Assembly (NCBI RefSeq): GCF_900170035.1
Contig: NZ_LT828559.1
Location: forward strand, 71,372-107,153
DNA: 35,782 bases
Source: Desulfamplus magnetovallimortis
GTDB lineage: Bacteria; Desulfobacterota; Desulfobacteria; Desulfobacterales; Desulfobacteraceae
Direction: 5' to 3'
Position 1 is the stretch's first letter. Each line of letters opens with the position of its first letter. Both the position numbers and the translations under genes were made by a program. Positions 1-7,490 of the stretch are shown here, one piece after another. The notes under the pieces were generated by a model that had not been told where the DNA came from, made no database searches, and saw only the letters and a list, made by a program, of their open reading frames with translations.

Positions 1-9
1 GGTGTCGTT

Positions 10-90
10 TTCGAGTTTATATTTGGGGGTAATTGATGACGTAGTCATTCATGCCTGTTTACTCAAAATTGACATTTTATTGCTTTTTTA
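10..90 (+). repeat. Decayed family B repeat joined to a family A end
   Basis: The block TATTTGGGGGTAATTGATGA and the following GCCTGTTTAC match the body and edge of the 65-bp family B repeat seen intact at 17751-17815. It runs directly into CTCAAAATTGACA, the terminal sequence of the family A element. The same B-to-A junction recurs at 35289-35370. No convincing gene lies in bases 1-146. Confidence 0.6.
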
Positions 91-146
91 TCCAGGTTTG
101 GGTTCTGCTCTTTTTACGAGACGAGCAAATATTGGAATAACACTAT

Positions 147-404
147 ATGGTTTCCCTTATTGTAATATTAATATTTCTGTTTATACTTGCCATATTTTAC
201 CCTTTTGCTTTGATTGTTCTATCGTTTGGGGCATTTTTTGTGAAAATAATTGGCAGAAAAGCCGTAGATGAAGAAGTTGAAAAAGTGCGGATTAAACAGA
301 TTGATCTTGCAACAGACCGAATTAAGGAGCATCTTTTTACTGTCTCGGTTGTATTGATTTTTTTTATTATTGCACCCTTTGTTGTATTGTATTTTTGGTT
401 ATAA
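147..404 (+). CDS. Small two-helix membrane protein of unknown function
   Basis: This 85-residue protein is not recognised as a named family. Residues 1-35 form a strongly hydrophobic helix, residues 37-62 are charged and probably a short amphipathic cytoplasmic segment, and residues 63-85 form a second hydrophobic helix ending in a tryptophan-leucine tail. The ATG is preceded by a modest GGAA ribosome site. The gene is convergent with the solute-binding protein gene and the two share a short GC-rich hairpin between their stops. No partner gene is visible upstream inside the window. Coding status is likely from the clean membrane-helix pattern and the start context, but function is unknown. 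Confidence 0.55.
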   Translation: MVSLIVILIFLFILAIFYPFALIVLSFGAFFVKIIGRKAVDEEVEKVRIKQIDLATDRIKEHLFTVSVVLIFFIIAPFVVLYFWL

Positions 405-440
405 GTGGTCATAAAGATTTGCTACCGATTAACCATAGTT

Positions 441-464
441 CCCCTCGCAGGTCTGTGAGAGGGG
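441..464. terminator. Short GC-rich hairpin between convergent genes
   Basis: CCCCTC (441-446) pairs with GAGGGG (459-464) in an otherwise AT-rich gap between two convergent stops. There is no clean T-tract, so it is a weak candidate for a shared terminator. Confidence 0.35.
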
Positions 465-478
465 ATGATGTTATATTC

Positions 479-1288
479 TCACTCCTTTGTCACAGCGGGT
501 TCAAGGGCATATTTTGAAAGAATTTCCTGTATAATATTCTCTTTGTGAAGCTTGAGAAATGTCTTGTTAAAATTGTCAACTATGCTTTTGTCAGTATGCT
601 TCATTGAGAATCCGATATAGTAATTAAGCTCCCTATGCATTCCAGCATATCTGATGTTTTTTATCTTTTGTTTTTCGAGAATGGCAAAACCCACATCCTT
701 ATTGGAATAGACAGCTTCAACCCGACCAAGGGAGAGTTTTCTGAATCCGCTTATATCGTCCGGCCTCATGTCTATGGTGAACTGTTCCATTTCATTATGA
801 ACTTTTTCAAGGGATTTTGATGTATTGGAAGGGCCATAAACGGCAACCCTGTAATCTTTGATATCAGAAGGGGATTTATATTCCATTGTGTTGTCATCCT
901 TGACAAAAAAACCATATTCTGTTTTCAGAACCGCAGGGCTGAAATAGAGATACTTCATACGGGCTTTATTTTTTCCTATCAGAAACAGCCCATTATAAAG
1001 TCCTTCTTCCTCCATGTCATATTGTGCCCGTCGCCAGGGAAGAAGGCTCAATGTACACTCAATACCTGCATCTTCACAAACTTTTCTGATGATTTCCGCT
1101 GCAGGGCCTGCCACATTTGTAATACTGACTTTACCATTGGCATCAGCATTATTCAGATAGCTGAAAGGTGGGAAATCTTGGGTAGCAAGCTTCAATACTG
1201 GCTGAGCCTCGGCATTAACAAGATTAAAAAAAGAACAATAGAGGGAGAGTGTAAACAGCACTAATAATGTATAAACTTTTGATCTCAT
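479..1288 (-). CDS. Periplasmic solute-binding protein, family 3 type
   Basis: The 269-residue product has a signal peptide (residues 1-27, positively charged start, hydrophobic core, ending VNAEA) followed by one type II periplasmic-binding fold. It begins with the usual strand pattern (LKLATQDFPPFSYLN), continues with a region around GLFLIGKNKARMKYLYFSPA, and has the typical SPSDIKDYRVAVYGPSNT linker to the second lobe. These are features of the SBP_bac_3 family that binds amino acids or other small polar solutes. No permease or ATPase gene is adjacent, so the protein is either an orphan receptor or works with a transporter elsewhere. AAGGAG stands a few bases before the ATG. The ligand cannot be predicted. 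Confidence 0.85.
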   Translation of the reverse strand: MRSKVYTLLVLFTLSLYCSFFNLVNAEAQPVLKLATQDFPPFSYLNNADANGKVSITNVAGPAAEIIRKVCEDAGIECTLSLLPWRRAQYDMEEEGLYNGLFLIGKNKARMKYLYFSPAVLKTEYGFFVKDDNTMEYKSPSDIKDYRVAVYGPSNTSKSLEKVHNEMEQFTIDMRPDDISGFRKLSLGRVEAVYSNKDVGFAILEKQKIKNIRYAGMHRELNYYIGFSMKHTDKSIVDNFNKTFLKLHKENIIQEILSKYALEPAVTKE

Positions 1289-1701
1289 TGCAAATTCTCC
1301 TTAAAAATCGGGGACATGTAGATTGTAAAATGGGAATGCTATTTTGTACCCATTTCTAAATAGATAGTTAAATTTGATATTTTTGATCTAAATTATCGAA
1401 GGCGACACCTCTGATTTTGTGAGTCTTGTCAAACTTTCTGAATCAGGATTCCCAAGATTAACAGAATAAGTTAGGATTATCTATTTCCTCTTCAAGTTTA
1501 AACTGTCGGGTGACTTTTCAGGCTTTTCAAAGGTTCAAGGCATTTTCTACCCGACAATCAAACCTTGAAAGAACACTATGAGCTTGTTGATTTAAGGGCG
1601 ATTTCACTCTGATTGGATTTCTCAACAACAACATATTGGAATTTTGATGACTGTTCACACATCATATTGATATAAGTGATGCCTGAAATATGGAAATCGC
1701 G
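1289..1701. other. Gene-free spacer with decayed repeat A and interleaved inverted repeats
   Basis: Bases 1404-1487 are a degraded family A copy (GACACCT...GAATCAGGATTCCCAAGATT). Bases 1505-1570 contain two interleaved complementary pairs: GTCGGGT (1505-1511) with ACCCGAC (1549-1555), and TTCAAGG (1534-1540) with CCTTGAA (1563-1569). No protein-coding gene is supported. Confidence 0.5.
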
Positions 1702-1764
1702 ACTTAACAAACAGACTAATCTATCCTGAACCCTTTTGCGTCCGAGTTCAGCGCCGGGTTAGGC
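1702..1764 (-). other. attC-like recombination site at the 3' end of an AT-rich gene
   Basis: Read on the minus strand, this stretch starts with GCCTAAC (fits RYYYAAC) and ends with GTTAAGT (fits GTTRRRY), 63 bp apart, with an inner complementary pair CTGAAC/GTTCAG. The first box contains the stop codon of the 1759-2862 gene, which is where attC sites sit in integron gene cassettes. Against this, the two internal spacers are unequal (6 and 17 nt), which is not typical. There is no integrase in the window. It may be a decayed or lone cassette site. Confidence 0.3.
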
Positions 1765-2862
1765 CTGTTTTTCATTAGTTTTTAGATTGTCATACATTAA
1801 TTCTGCCAAATTGATTATCTTAAATTCTTCGTATTCATTTCTATAATCAAATATTTCCTGGCAGTAATGACAAACTGTTACCAGCATTTCAGCACCGGTT
1901 TCTACTGCTTCATTAAGTCTTTTATCTGTTATCATTTTTAAGGTATTCTTTTTGAAATGTGTCATTCCGCCACTACCGCAGCATTTGATGCCTGACTTCA
2001 TTTCAGTTAAAGTTATATTTGGAATATTTTTTATTATATTGCGATGACTCAGGTCCAATCCGGTATAGGCTGTTTTACATGGTTCATGCAAGGTTACTTT
2101 TTTCTGAAAATCTGAATTAACAAAATTAACATTATGAATATTTTCAAGACAAAATTGGAAAAACGAAGTAAATTTTAACTGACTATTCCACATTTTATTC
2201 ATTCTGGTGAGACAGGTTGGACACCATAAGATTATTTCATCTGGATTGTAAGTTTTTACAATTTCAGTTAGAGCTTTATATTTTTCTTCAGCTTTTTCAA
2301 ATCTGCCATTGAATAAATAATTATCACCGCAACAAAATTTAATACCCGGAATGAAGGCGACATTATGTGTAATAAGATTTAAAATTTCTTTTACTTTTAA
2401 AAGTAGATCAGGTTTTTTATAGATATTACATCCGGGAAAAAAAACATATTTTTTATCACAGGGTTCAGATTGATTTAATACATCGTTTCTTTCTTTTTCA
2501 GTGAGTTCTTTTTTAATTGAGTCATAATGAGATGAGTAATCATCTGATGAAATATTTATATATGGATCATATCCTTTTTCAAATGATATTGATTTTGCAA
2601 TTTCAATAAAAGAAAGAGGATTGATGTTTTTAGGACAGCAATCAACGCATTTAAAACATTCAATACATGAATTTATTCTTTTTAATGCAATTTCATTTTT
2701 CTCATTATTTTTTACAAAATTAAATAGCTGTTTTTGTATTTCATTTGGTTTGATATTATTAATTTGAGCAATTTCAATGCTTGGGCATATTTTTGCACAT
2801 TCACCGCATCTTATACAATTATCAACAATATTCTTTTTTAATTTTTGTAAAAGTTCACTCAA
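1759..2862 (-). CDS. HdrD/GlpC-like iron-sulfur protein with two CCG domains
   Basis: The 367-residue protein has two N-terminal 4Fe-4S motifs (CIRCGECAKICP and CIECFKCVDCCP, residues about 16-80) and then two cysteine-rich CCG domains. The first has PGC, FCCGD and CPTC; the second has EPC, KCCGSGGM and CHYC. This is the architecture of HdrD, GlpC and related subunits that move electrons to heterodisulfide, quinone-linked or unknown acceptors. It has no membrane segments. The start codon appears to be TTG with an AGAGG ribosome site. The gene is markedly more AT-rich than its neighbours and ends inside an attC-like sequence, which suggests acquisition by transfer. It stands alone, about 11 kb from the Mvh/Hdr cluster, so a role as the missing HdrB-like partner is only a speculation. 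Confidence 0.8.
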   Translation of the reverse strand: MSELLQKLKKNIVDNCIRCGECAKICPSIEIAQINNIKPNEIQKQLFNFVKNNEKNEIALKRINSCIECFKCVDCCPKNINPLSFIEIAKSISFEKGYDPYINISSDDYSSHYDSIKKELTEKERNDVLNQSEPCDKKYVFFPGCNIYKKPDLLLKVKEILNLITHNVAFIPGIKFCCGDNYLFNGRFEKAEEKYKALTEIVKTYNPDEIILWCPTCLTRMNKMWNSQLKFTSFFQFCLENIHNVNFVNSDFQKKVTLHEPCKTAYTGLDLSHRNIIKNIPNITLTEMKSGIKCCGSGGMTHFKKNTLKMITDKRLNEAVETGAEMLVTVCHYCQEIFDYRNEYEEFKIINLAELMYDNLKTNEKQA

Positions 2863-3063
2863 TTTAATTGCCTCTTTTATTTATTACACGACTAACATCC
2901 TTTTTATCCTGATTCAGACAAATTCTGCAACTACAAAAAAGCAATTTGCCCGTGCCCATGAATATTAAACAGAAAAATCGAAAGGATTGACATAAAAAAT
3001 ATATTTTCCTTAAAATAAGGAAAATATTAAGTTGTATTTTTCTTAAATCAGGGGAAATAAATA

Positions 3064-3236
3064 CTCAAAATCGACATCTTATTGCTTTTTCCGAAGTTAT
3101 TGCAGTTGTCTGAACCAGGATAACCAGGATGGATAGGATGCTCAGGATAGATAATCTTGCCTTATCGTGTTAATCTTGGGAATCCTGATTCAGACAGTGT
3201 TGACAAGGCTTACAAGATCATAGGTGTCGATTTTGA
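3064..3236 (+). mobile_element. Family A miniature element, intact copy
   Basis: This 173-bp non-coding element starts CTCAAAATCGACA and ends TGTCGATTTTGA, a 12-bp terminal inverted repeat. A second inverted pair (GTCTGAACCAGGAT and ATCCTGATTCAGAC) lies inside. The 7-mer ATAAATA occurs at both borders (3057-3063 and 3237-3243), consistent with a target duplication. It encodes no transposase, so it is best described as MITE-like. Confidence 0.75.
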
Positions 3237-3333
3237 ATAAATATGAAGCCAATATTGAAAAGGATCATCAGAGATTTCCATTTAAGCACGCTACCGCCAT
3301 TTAAAGAGAGGACACTTCTAAAGCGGGAGATGA

Positions 3334-3717
3334 GCAACAAAAAAATATATCTGTATGTATGATAACGGTTTTGCCTCTGCATTGCAGTACACATTGTCTG
3401 ATGATAAAGGAAAGCTGCTTGAAAATATGGTTTTTACCGCCATTCGGCGAGAAACTGAATCGATCTTCTTTTTGAAGAACGGTTATGAGTGTGATTTTGT
3501 TGTTAATCCGGAAACCGACAAAACGCAATTGATTCAAGTTACAGAAATGCTTCATCAAGGCAATGTACAAAGAGAGCTTCAAGGGCTTGAAAAAGCATCA
3601 AAACAATTTGGGAAATGCCGGCAACTCTTGATCGTCAATGATATAGCGTTGCCGGAAAAGCCTCTGCTGCCTGAATGGGTTGAATTAAAGCCGGCTTGGC
3701 AATGGCTTCTTGAATAG
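3334..3717 (+). pseudogene. C-terminal remnant of a DUF4143-type ATPase
   Basis: The reading frame holds only the C-terminal nuclease-like part of the AAA_14/DUF4143 ATPase family. The segment MYDNGFASALQYTLSDDKG is followed by GKLLENMVFTAIRRE and FFLKNGYECDFVV, matching the usual YLVDNGF...G.LLEN.V...L.R...I.Y.....EVDFV pattern. The in-frame codons before the ATG at 3355 (KKYIC) continue the same motif back to a stop at 3331-3333, and no Walker A domain lies upstream. The N-terminal ATPase half has therefore been lost. A full-length relative is at 23938-25338. A family A element lies just upstream, which may relate to the loss. Confidence 0.7.
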
Positions 3718-3770
3718 AGGTCATTTCTATCCATCGGAATGAGCGTTTTGCTCTCTTAGCCAGGTGCTAC

Positions 3771-5177
3771 TTAAGCAGGTGAATTCGCCATTTTCCATGA
3801 TTGATATTCAGATAATTTCAAACGGTATCGTGCCACGCTTCCTTCGTGAAGATGCGTTAATGCATCTTTCACCATTTGGATGAAAGCTGCGCGATCTTCT
3901 TCACGTATATTCTGATCAACCAGAGATGCGATATTATCGTTGGTGGGAGACTTCCGGTTTCGGACAATGGATTGAATCACCCTGATCAATGGATCACGAT
4001 AACGGATGCGAAGTGGATCCGGTTCTTTCATGGTCTGGGTGATGGAAAGATATCGCTGGCAGGAGCGCTCATATGCCCAAGTATAAAGGTCCACAAGCAG
4101 GTCAACCTGGTTGAGCTCATATACTCCTAATAGTGCTTCCACATAGGTCTTTTCCGGTACATCCATGAAAGAGAGGGGGCACAAGTTGTTCTTGATTAGA
4201 GGTAGATTTGCCCCCAATCGAGAGACCCGCTTGTTTACATCCTCAAACGGCTGAAGGTAAGGGAGCTGAACCATGATAAAAAAAGATTGCTCAAAAGGAT
4301 CTGGTATTGCTTCAGCTTTTTTGAGCAACAGCCGAAAACAATCTTCCAGAACCTGAGGCATGGCAGTGGGATGATAGACAGAGCCGGAAATATCCACTGG
4401 CCGTTTTCGTATCCGCCCGCAGGCAGTTTCGTCATGAAGCAGATTCTCAGACAGCACCGCATGAAGGTTTAAGAATGTGAAAGGATTGAATCCGACCTCA
4501 TCGATCTCGTGAATCAGCATTTCAATGGCGGCTTTGTGATTTAGAATCATTTGGGTTTCAATCACATCTTTGCCTTCGGCGGCCTGGCCGAATTCAATCA
4601 ACTTGATCGTGTCCAAGTGGTTATAGGTATTGCCTTCCAGGCGGGATGATGCCCAGGACAGGTCAATCATCAAACGACTCAAAACGTCTCTTGCATAGGT
4701 ACCTGCTTCAAGTGCAGCCGCTGATGTCCTTCCCATCTCGTGAAACTGTTCCCGTAAAGAAACGGGAAGGTAAAACATCACGCCAGGTTCATAGTCCTCT
4801 AAAAAAGAGCGATGATACCCCATCGGCCTTCTTTTCATCAACGGCTGACGTACAACTTCTTGAATGATTTTGCCGTCAGGGGAAAGCGGAATGTCAGGTT
4901 CGATTAAAATGCCAGGTACACTATTTTCAATGCCGTTTGGGGATTTTGACTTTGACAATTGCTTGAGTTGATAGACCCGAGCTGTGCTATTCCCCTTGAA
5001 TTGTAGATCTCCCTGTTCCACAAGATTTTTCAAACGGCGCTGCAAAGATCGGCGATTGATGTGGGAAAGCAGGGGGGAAAGTCTTTGTTCCAACTTTGAA
5101 ATACCGATCCCTTCAGGATAATCTGAAATCACCTTTAAAATAATCTCGAACTCTTTCAAAAAGATTTTTCGTGGCAT
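3771..5177 (-). CDS. Fic-domain protein with altered catalytic motif
   Basis: The 468-residue protein has an N-terminal winged-helix-like domain (about residues 1-75) and a Fic core. The inhibitory-helix motif is visible as SSRLEGN (177-183), matching S/TxxxEG/N. The catalytic loop, normally HPFxDGNGR, reads QPFEDVNKR (309-317): histidine is replaced by glutamine and glycine by lysine. Fic proteins with intact motifs transfer AMP or related groups to protein hydroxyls. This variant may be inactive in AMP transfer or may use another chemistry. The C-terminus (about 395-465) looks like a second helical DNA-binding-type domain. The start is supported by AAGGGGA before the ATG. It is monocistronic, with no obvious antitoxin partner. 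Confidence 0.85.
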   Translation of the reverse strand: MPRKIFLKEFEIILKVISDYPEGIGISKLEQRLSPLLSHINRRSLQRRLKNLVEQGDLQFKGNSTARVYQLKQLSKSKSPNGIENSVPGILIEPDIPLSPDGKIIQEVVRQPLMKRRPMGYHRSFLEDYEPGVMFYLPVSLREQFHEMGRTSAAALEAGTYARDVLSRLMIDLSWASSRLEGNTYNHLDTIKLIEFGQAAEGKDVIETQMILNHKAAIEMLIHEIDEVGFNPFTFLNLHAVLSENLLHDETACGRIRKRPVDISGSVYHPTAMPQVLEDCFRLLLKKAEAIPDPFEQSFFIMVQLPYLQPFEDVNKRVSRLGANLPLIKNNLCPLSFMDVPEKTYVEALLGVYELNQVDLLVDLYTWAYERSCQRYLSITQTMKEPDPLRIRYRDPLIRVIQSIVRNRKSPTNDNIASLVDQNIREEDRAAFIQMVKDALTHLHEGSVARYRLKLSEYQSWKMANSPA

Positions 5178-5249
5178 AATCTAATTTCCCCTTTGCTGCA
5201 TTGCTTTTGCGTTATACAATAGATAAAATTAATTGAACTAATCAATTTC

Positions 5250-5355
5250 GGCATACTTCATATCATGCAGAAAGTGCTTTACTCTTTTCGAAACAGACTA
5301 CCAGAAAAACCGGCATTATGTTCAGGAAAGTGTCACCTGGTAAATGAAAGATGCC
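5250..5355 (+). mobile_element. Family C repeat upstream of the cupin gene
   Basis: A 106-bp copy with ends GGCATACTTCATATC and GTAAATGAAAGATGCC, related to copies at 7189-7293, 7375-7480 and 22576-22683. The inner part carries the shared AGGAAAGTGT block. The 5178-5531 gap contains no gene. Confidence 0.65.
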
Positions 5356-5531
5356 TCAATTTTCACAAAAAGATTATTCAATTATCTGATTTTAGCATGG
5401 CACTTCTTGGTGTCGTGCGTCAATATTATTTTGTCATCATAACATAGTTGCGTCATACCCAAGAGGATTGTTTGCGTCAAATTGTAATAATGGATATCTA
5501 TTCACTTAAAAAAACAGAAAGGAGAGATGAA

Positions 5532-5870
5532 ATGTTTTACAAGGCAGATGAATCAGGCTACAAAGAGGTTTTGACAGGTATAAAAATAAAAACCCTGACA
5601 TATGGGGAGAAAACCCTTTTTACGGAATTCAGGATGGAGTCAGGAAAAAAACTGCCTGCCCATTCTCACCCTTACGAGCAGACAGGTTATCTTATCAAGG
5701 GAAAAATTCTTCTTACAATAGCAGGAAATAGCTTTGAGGTGGAACCCGGGGACTGCTGGACTATTCCGTCTGGTGCCGATCATGGTGCAGAGATTCTTCA
5801 GGATTCAGTTGCCATTGAGGTTTTTTCTCCTGTAAGAGAGGATTATCTTCAATATTTTACTCAAAGTTGA
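5532..5870 (+). CDS. Small cupin-domain protein
   Basis: The 112-residue protein is a single cupin barrel. The first metal-binding motif is visible as HSHPYEQTGYLIKG and the second as PGDCWTIPSGADHGAE. Such small cupins bind a metal and act in sugar, sensor or stress-related chemistry; the substrate here is unknown. The start was set at 5532 because AAGGAGAG lies just before it; an upstream in-frame ATG at 5448 lacks such a site. The last three residues (TQS) and the TGA stop lie inside the terminal repeat of a family A element inserted at 5860. Removing the element and one ATTTTA copy would restore an ending of FNN followed by TAA. Confidence 0.8.
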   Translation: MFYKADESGYKEVLTGIKIKTLTYGEKTLFTEFRMESGKKLPAHSHPYEQTGYLIKGKILLTIAGNSFEVEPGDCWTIPSGADHGAEILQDSVAIEVFSPVREDYLQYFTQS

Positions 5871-6034
5871 CACCTATGATCTTGTAAGCCTTGTCAACAC
5901 AGTCTGAATCAGGATTCCCAGGATTAACAAAGATAAGGCAGGATTATCTATCCTGAGCATCCTATCCATCCTGGTTATCCTGGTTCAGACAACTGCAATA
6001 ACTTCGGAAAAAGCAATAAGATGTCGATTTTGAG
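5860..6034 (-). mobile_element. Family A miniature element inserted at the cupin 3' end
   Basis: A 175-bp copy in inverted orientation, bounded by CTCAAAGTTGACA and TGTCGATTTTGAG. Perfect 6-bp direct repeats ATTTTA flank it (5854-5859 and 6035-6040). The inner GTCTGAA/TTCAGAC pair is present. It supplies the stop codon of the cupin gene and separates that gene from rsgA. Confidence 0.8.
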
Positions 6035-6077
6035 ATTTTAACAATTAATCAATTTTTATGAGATTCAGGAAAAGAGC

Positions 6078-7145
6078 ATGGAACTGGAAGATTTAGGTTA
6101 TAATGATACTGTTGCTCAGTCAATGGCCGGATACAATTTAGATGGCCTTGAGCCAGGAAGGGTTGTTGCAGAGCACAGGGAAAGATATATAGTAAGGACA
6201 GCAGCAGGTGAGTTTGATGCCGAAATTCTCGGAAATCTTCGTTTTTCGGCAAAAGGTCGTGAAGATTTTCCCGCAGTTGGCGACTGGGTGGCTCTGTCAA
6301 TATATGATTCAGATTTTGCCATAATACACAGGATATTGCCAAGATTTTCACTTCTTTCAAGGCAGGCTGTGGGGCAATTTGGCGAGGTGCAGATAATAGC
6401 TGCAAATGTTGACTGTGCTTTTCTTGTCCAGGCCATTGACAGGGACTTCAGTATCAACAGATTTGAAAGATACCTGACAGTTTGTCACTCATCTTCTGTC
6501 TCTCCTGTAATAGTATTGACAAAGACAGATTTGATAGACCAGAGCAAAAAAACTGAACTGATTGAACTTGTGAAGTCGAGAATCAGTGATGTTCCGGTCA
6601 TTGCAGTGAGTAACAAAACCCTGGATGGATACGAAGACGTGAAAAAGCTTGTCGAAAGGGGAAAGAGTTACTGCATGCTTGGCTCTTCAGGTGTGGGAAA
6701 ATCAACGTTACTGAACAATCTTGCTGGAAAAACAGTGATGAGAACTGATGAAATAAGCAACAGTTCCAACAGAGGCAGGCATGTGACAACACACAGGGAG
6801 CTTATTGTGCTTGAAAGTGGCGGAATAGTTATCGATAATCCAGGAATGAGAGAGTTTGGAATAGCAGACAGCAGCTTTGGGCTGGAAACAGCATTTGACA
6901 ATATTATAAATTTTGCCCAGGAGTGCAAATATAACGATTGTACCCATACAAATGAGAAGGGATGTGCAGTAATTGATGCAGTGGAAAAAGGGAAAATAGA
7001 CAGCGATTCCTACGAAAATTATCTTAAAATGGAAAGGGAAAGGGCGCATTTTGCATCAACGGTGGCCGAGAGGCGAAAGAAGGGAAAGGATCTGGCAAAA
7101 ACAATTAAAAGTTTTAAAAAAAATTCCATGAGGATAGCAACGTAG
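6078..7145 (+). CDS. rsgA: Ribosome small-subunit-dependent GTPase A
   Basis: RsgA is a circularly permuted GTPase that assists late maturation of the 30S ribosomal subunit in the cytoplasm. The 355-residue product shows an N-terminal OB-type segment (about 30-110), then G-motifs in permuted order: TKTD (G4), GSSGVGKST (G1), a T-rich switch region (GRHVTTHRE) and DNPGMRE (G3). The C-terminal zinc site has the expected spacing in CKYNDCTHTNEKGC. Length is normal for the family. The ATG follows an AGGA ribosome site. It is preceded by a family A element and followed by family C and B repeats, so it is probably transcribed alone. Confidence 0.95.
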   Translation: MELEDLGYNDTVAQSMAGYNLDGLEPGRVVAEHRERYIVRTAAGEFDAEILGNLRFSAKGREDFPAVGDWVALSIYDSDFAIIHRILPRFSLLSRQAVGQFGEVQIIAANVDCAFLVQAIDRDFSINRFERYLTVCHSSSVSPVIVLTKTDLIDQSKKTELIELVKSRISDVPVIAVSNKTLDGYEDVKKLVERGKSYCMLGSSGVGKSTLLNNLAGKTVMRTDEISNSSNRGRHVTTHRELIVLESGGIVIDNPGMREFGIADSSFGLETAFDNIINFAQECKYNDCTHTNEKGCAVIDAVEKGKIDSDSYENYLKMERERAHFASTVAERRKKGKDLAKTIKSFKKNSMRIAT

Positions 7146-7188
7146 GAATAGCACCATCCTCAATTTTTGATCAATCATAAGTTTTTTA

Positions 7189-7293
7189 GGCATGCTTCAT
7201 TCACCTCTTTACATTTTCAGAAAGACAACCCCATTTTTAAGGGAGTATCATCTTCAAAATGTAAAGTACTTTCGAGGTCATATGAAGGATGCC
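7189..7293 (+). mobile_element. Family C repeat, copy 2
   Basis: A 105-bp copy with ends GGCATGCTTCATTCACCT and TCATATGAAGGATGCC. Inner arms CTTTACATTTT and AAAATGTAAAG are complementary, so the whole unit can fold into a long hairpin. Confidence 0.65.
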
Positions 7294-7297
7294 GTTT

Positions 7298-7362
7298 TTT
7301 ACCGTGAAAATGACTATCATTTTTATATTTGGGGGTGATTGATACGCAATCATGTCCGTTTA
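7298..7362 (+). repeat. Family B repeat
   Basis: A 65-bp unit starting TTTACCGTGAAAATGACTA and ending CATGTCCGTTTA, containing the TATTTGGGGGTGATTGAT core. It lies between two family C copies. Together these repeats occupy the 7146-7490 gap, which has no gene. Confidence 0.7.
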
Positions 7363-7374
7363 CCGTGAAAATGG

Positions 7375-7480
7375 GGCATCCCTCATATCATAGAGAAAAT
7401 ACTTTACACTTTCCGGAATAGTATCCCCGAAAAACGGGCATTTTGTTCAGGAAAGTGTAAACTGGGAAATGAAAGATGCC
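7375..7480 (+). mobile_element. Family C repeat, copy 3
   Basis: A 106-bp copy bounded by GGCATCCCTCATATC and GGGAAATGAAAGATGCC. The subterminal blocks TTTACACTTTCC and GGAAAGTGTAAA are exact inverse complements. It ends 10 bp from the arylsulfotransferase stop codon. Confidence 0.7.
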
Positions 7481-7490
7481 AGATATATTT

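Noticed and set aside
2-271. Plus-strand 89-codon frame at the window start
   Set aside because: It runs through repeat B/A remnants and overlaps the better-supported membrane protein frame.
2941-2968. CCCGTGCCCATGAATA shared between the 2.95-kb spacer and pepA
   Set aside because: The match is short and has no flanking similarity, so it is probably chance.
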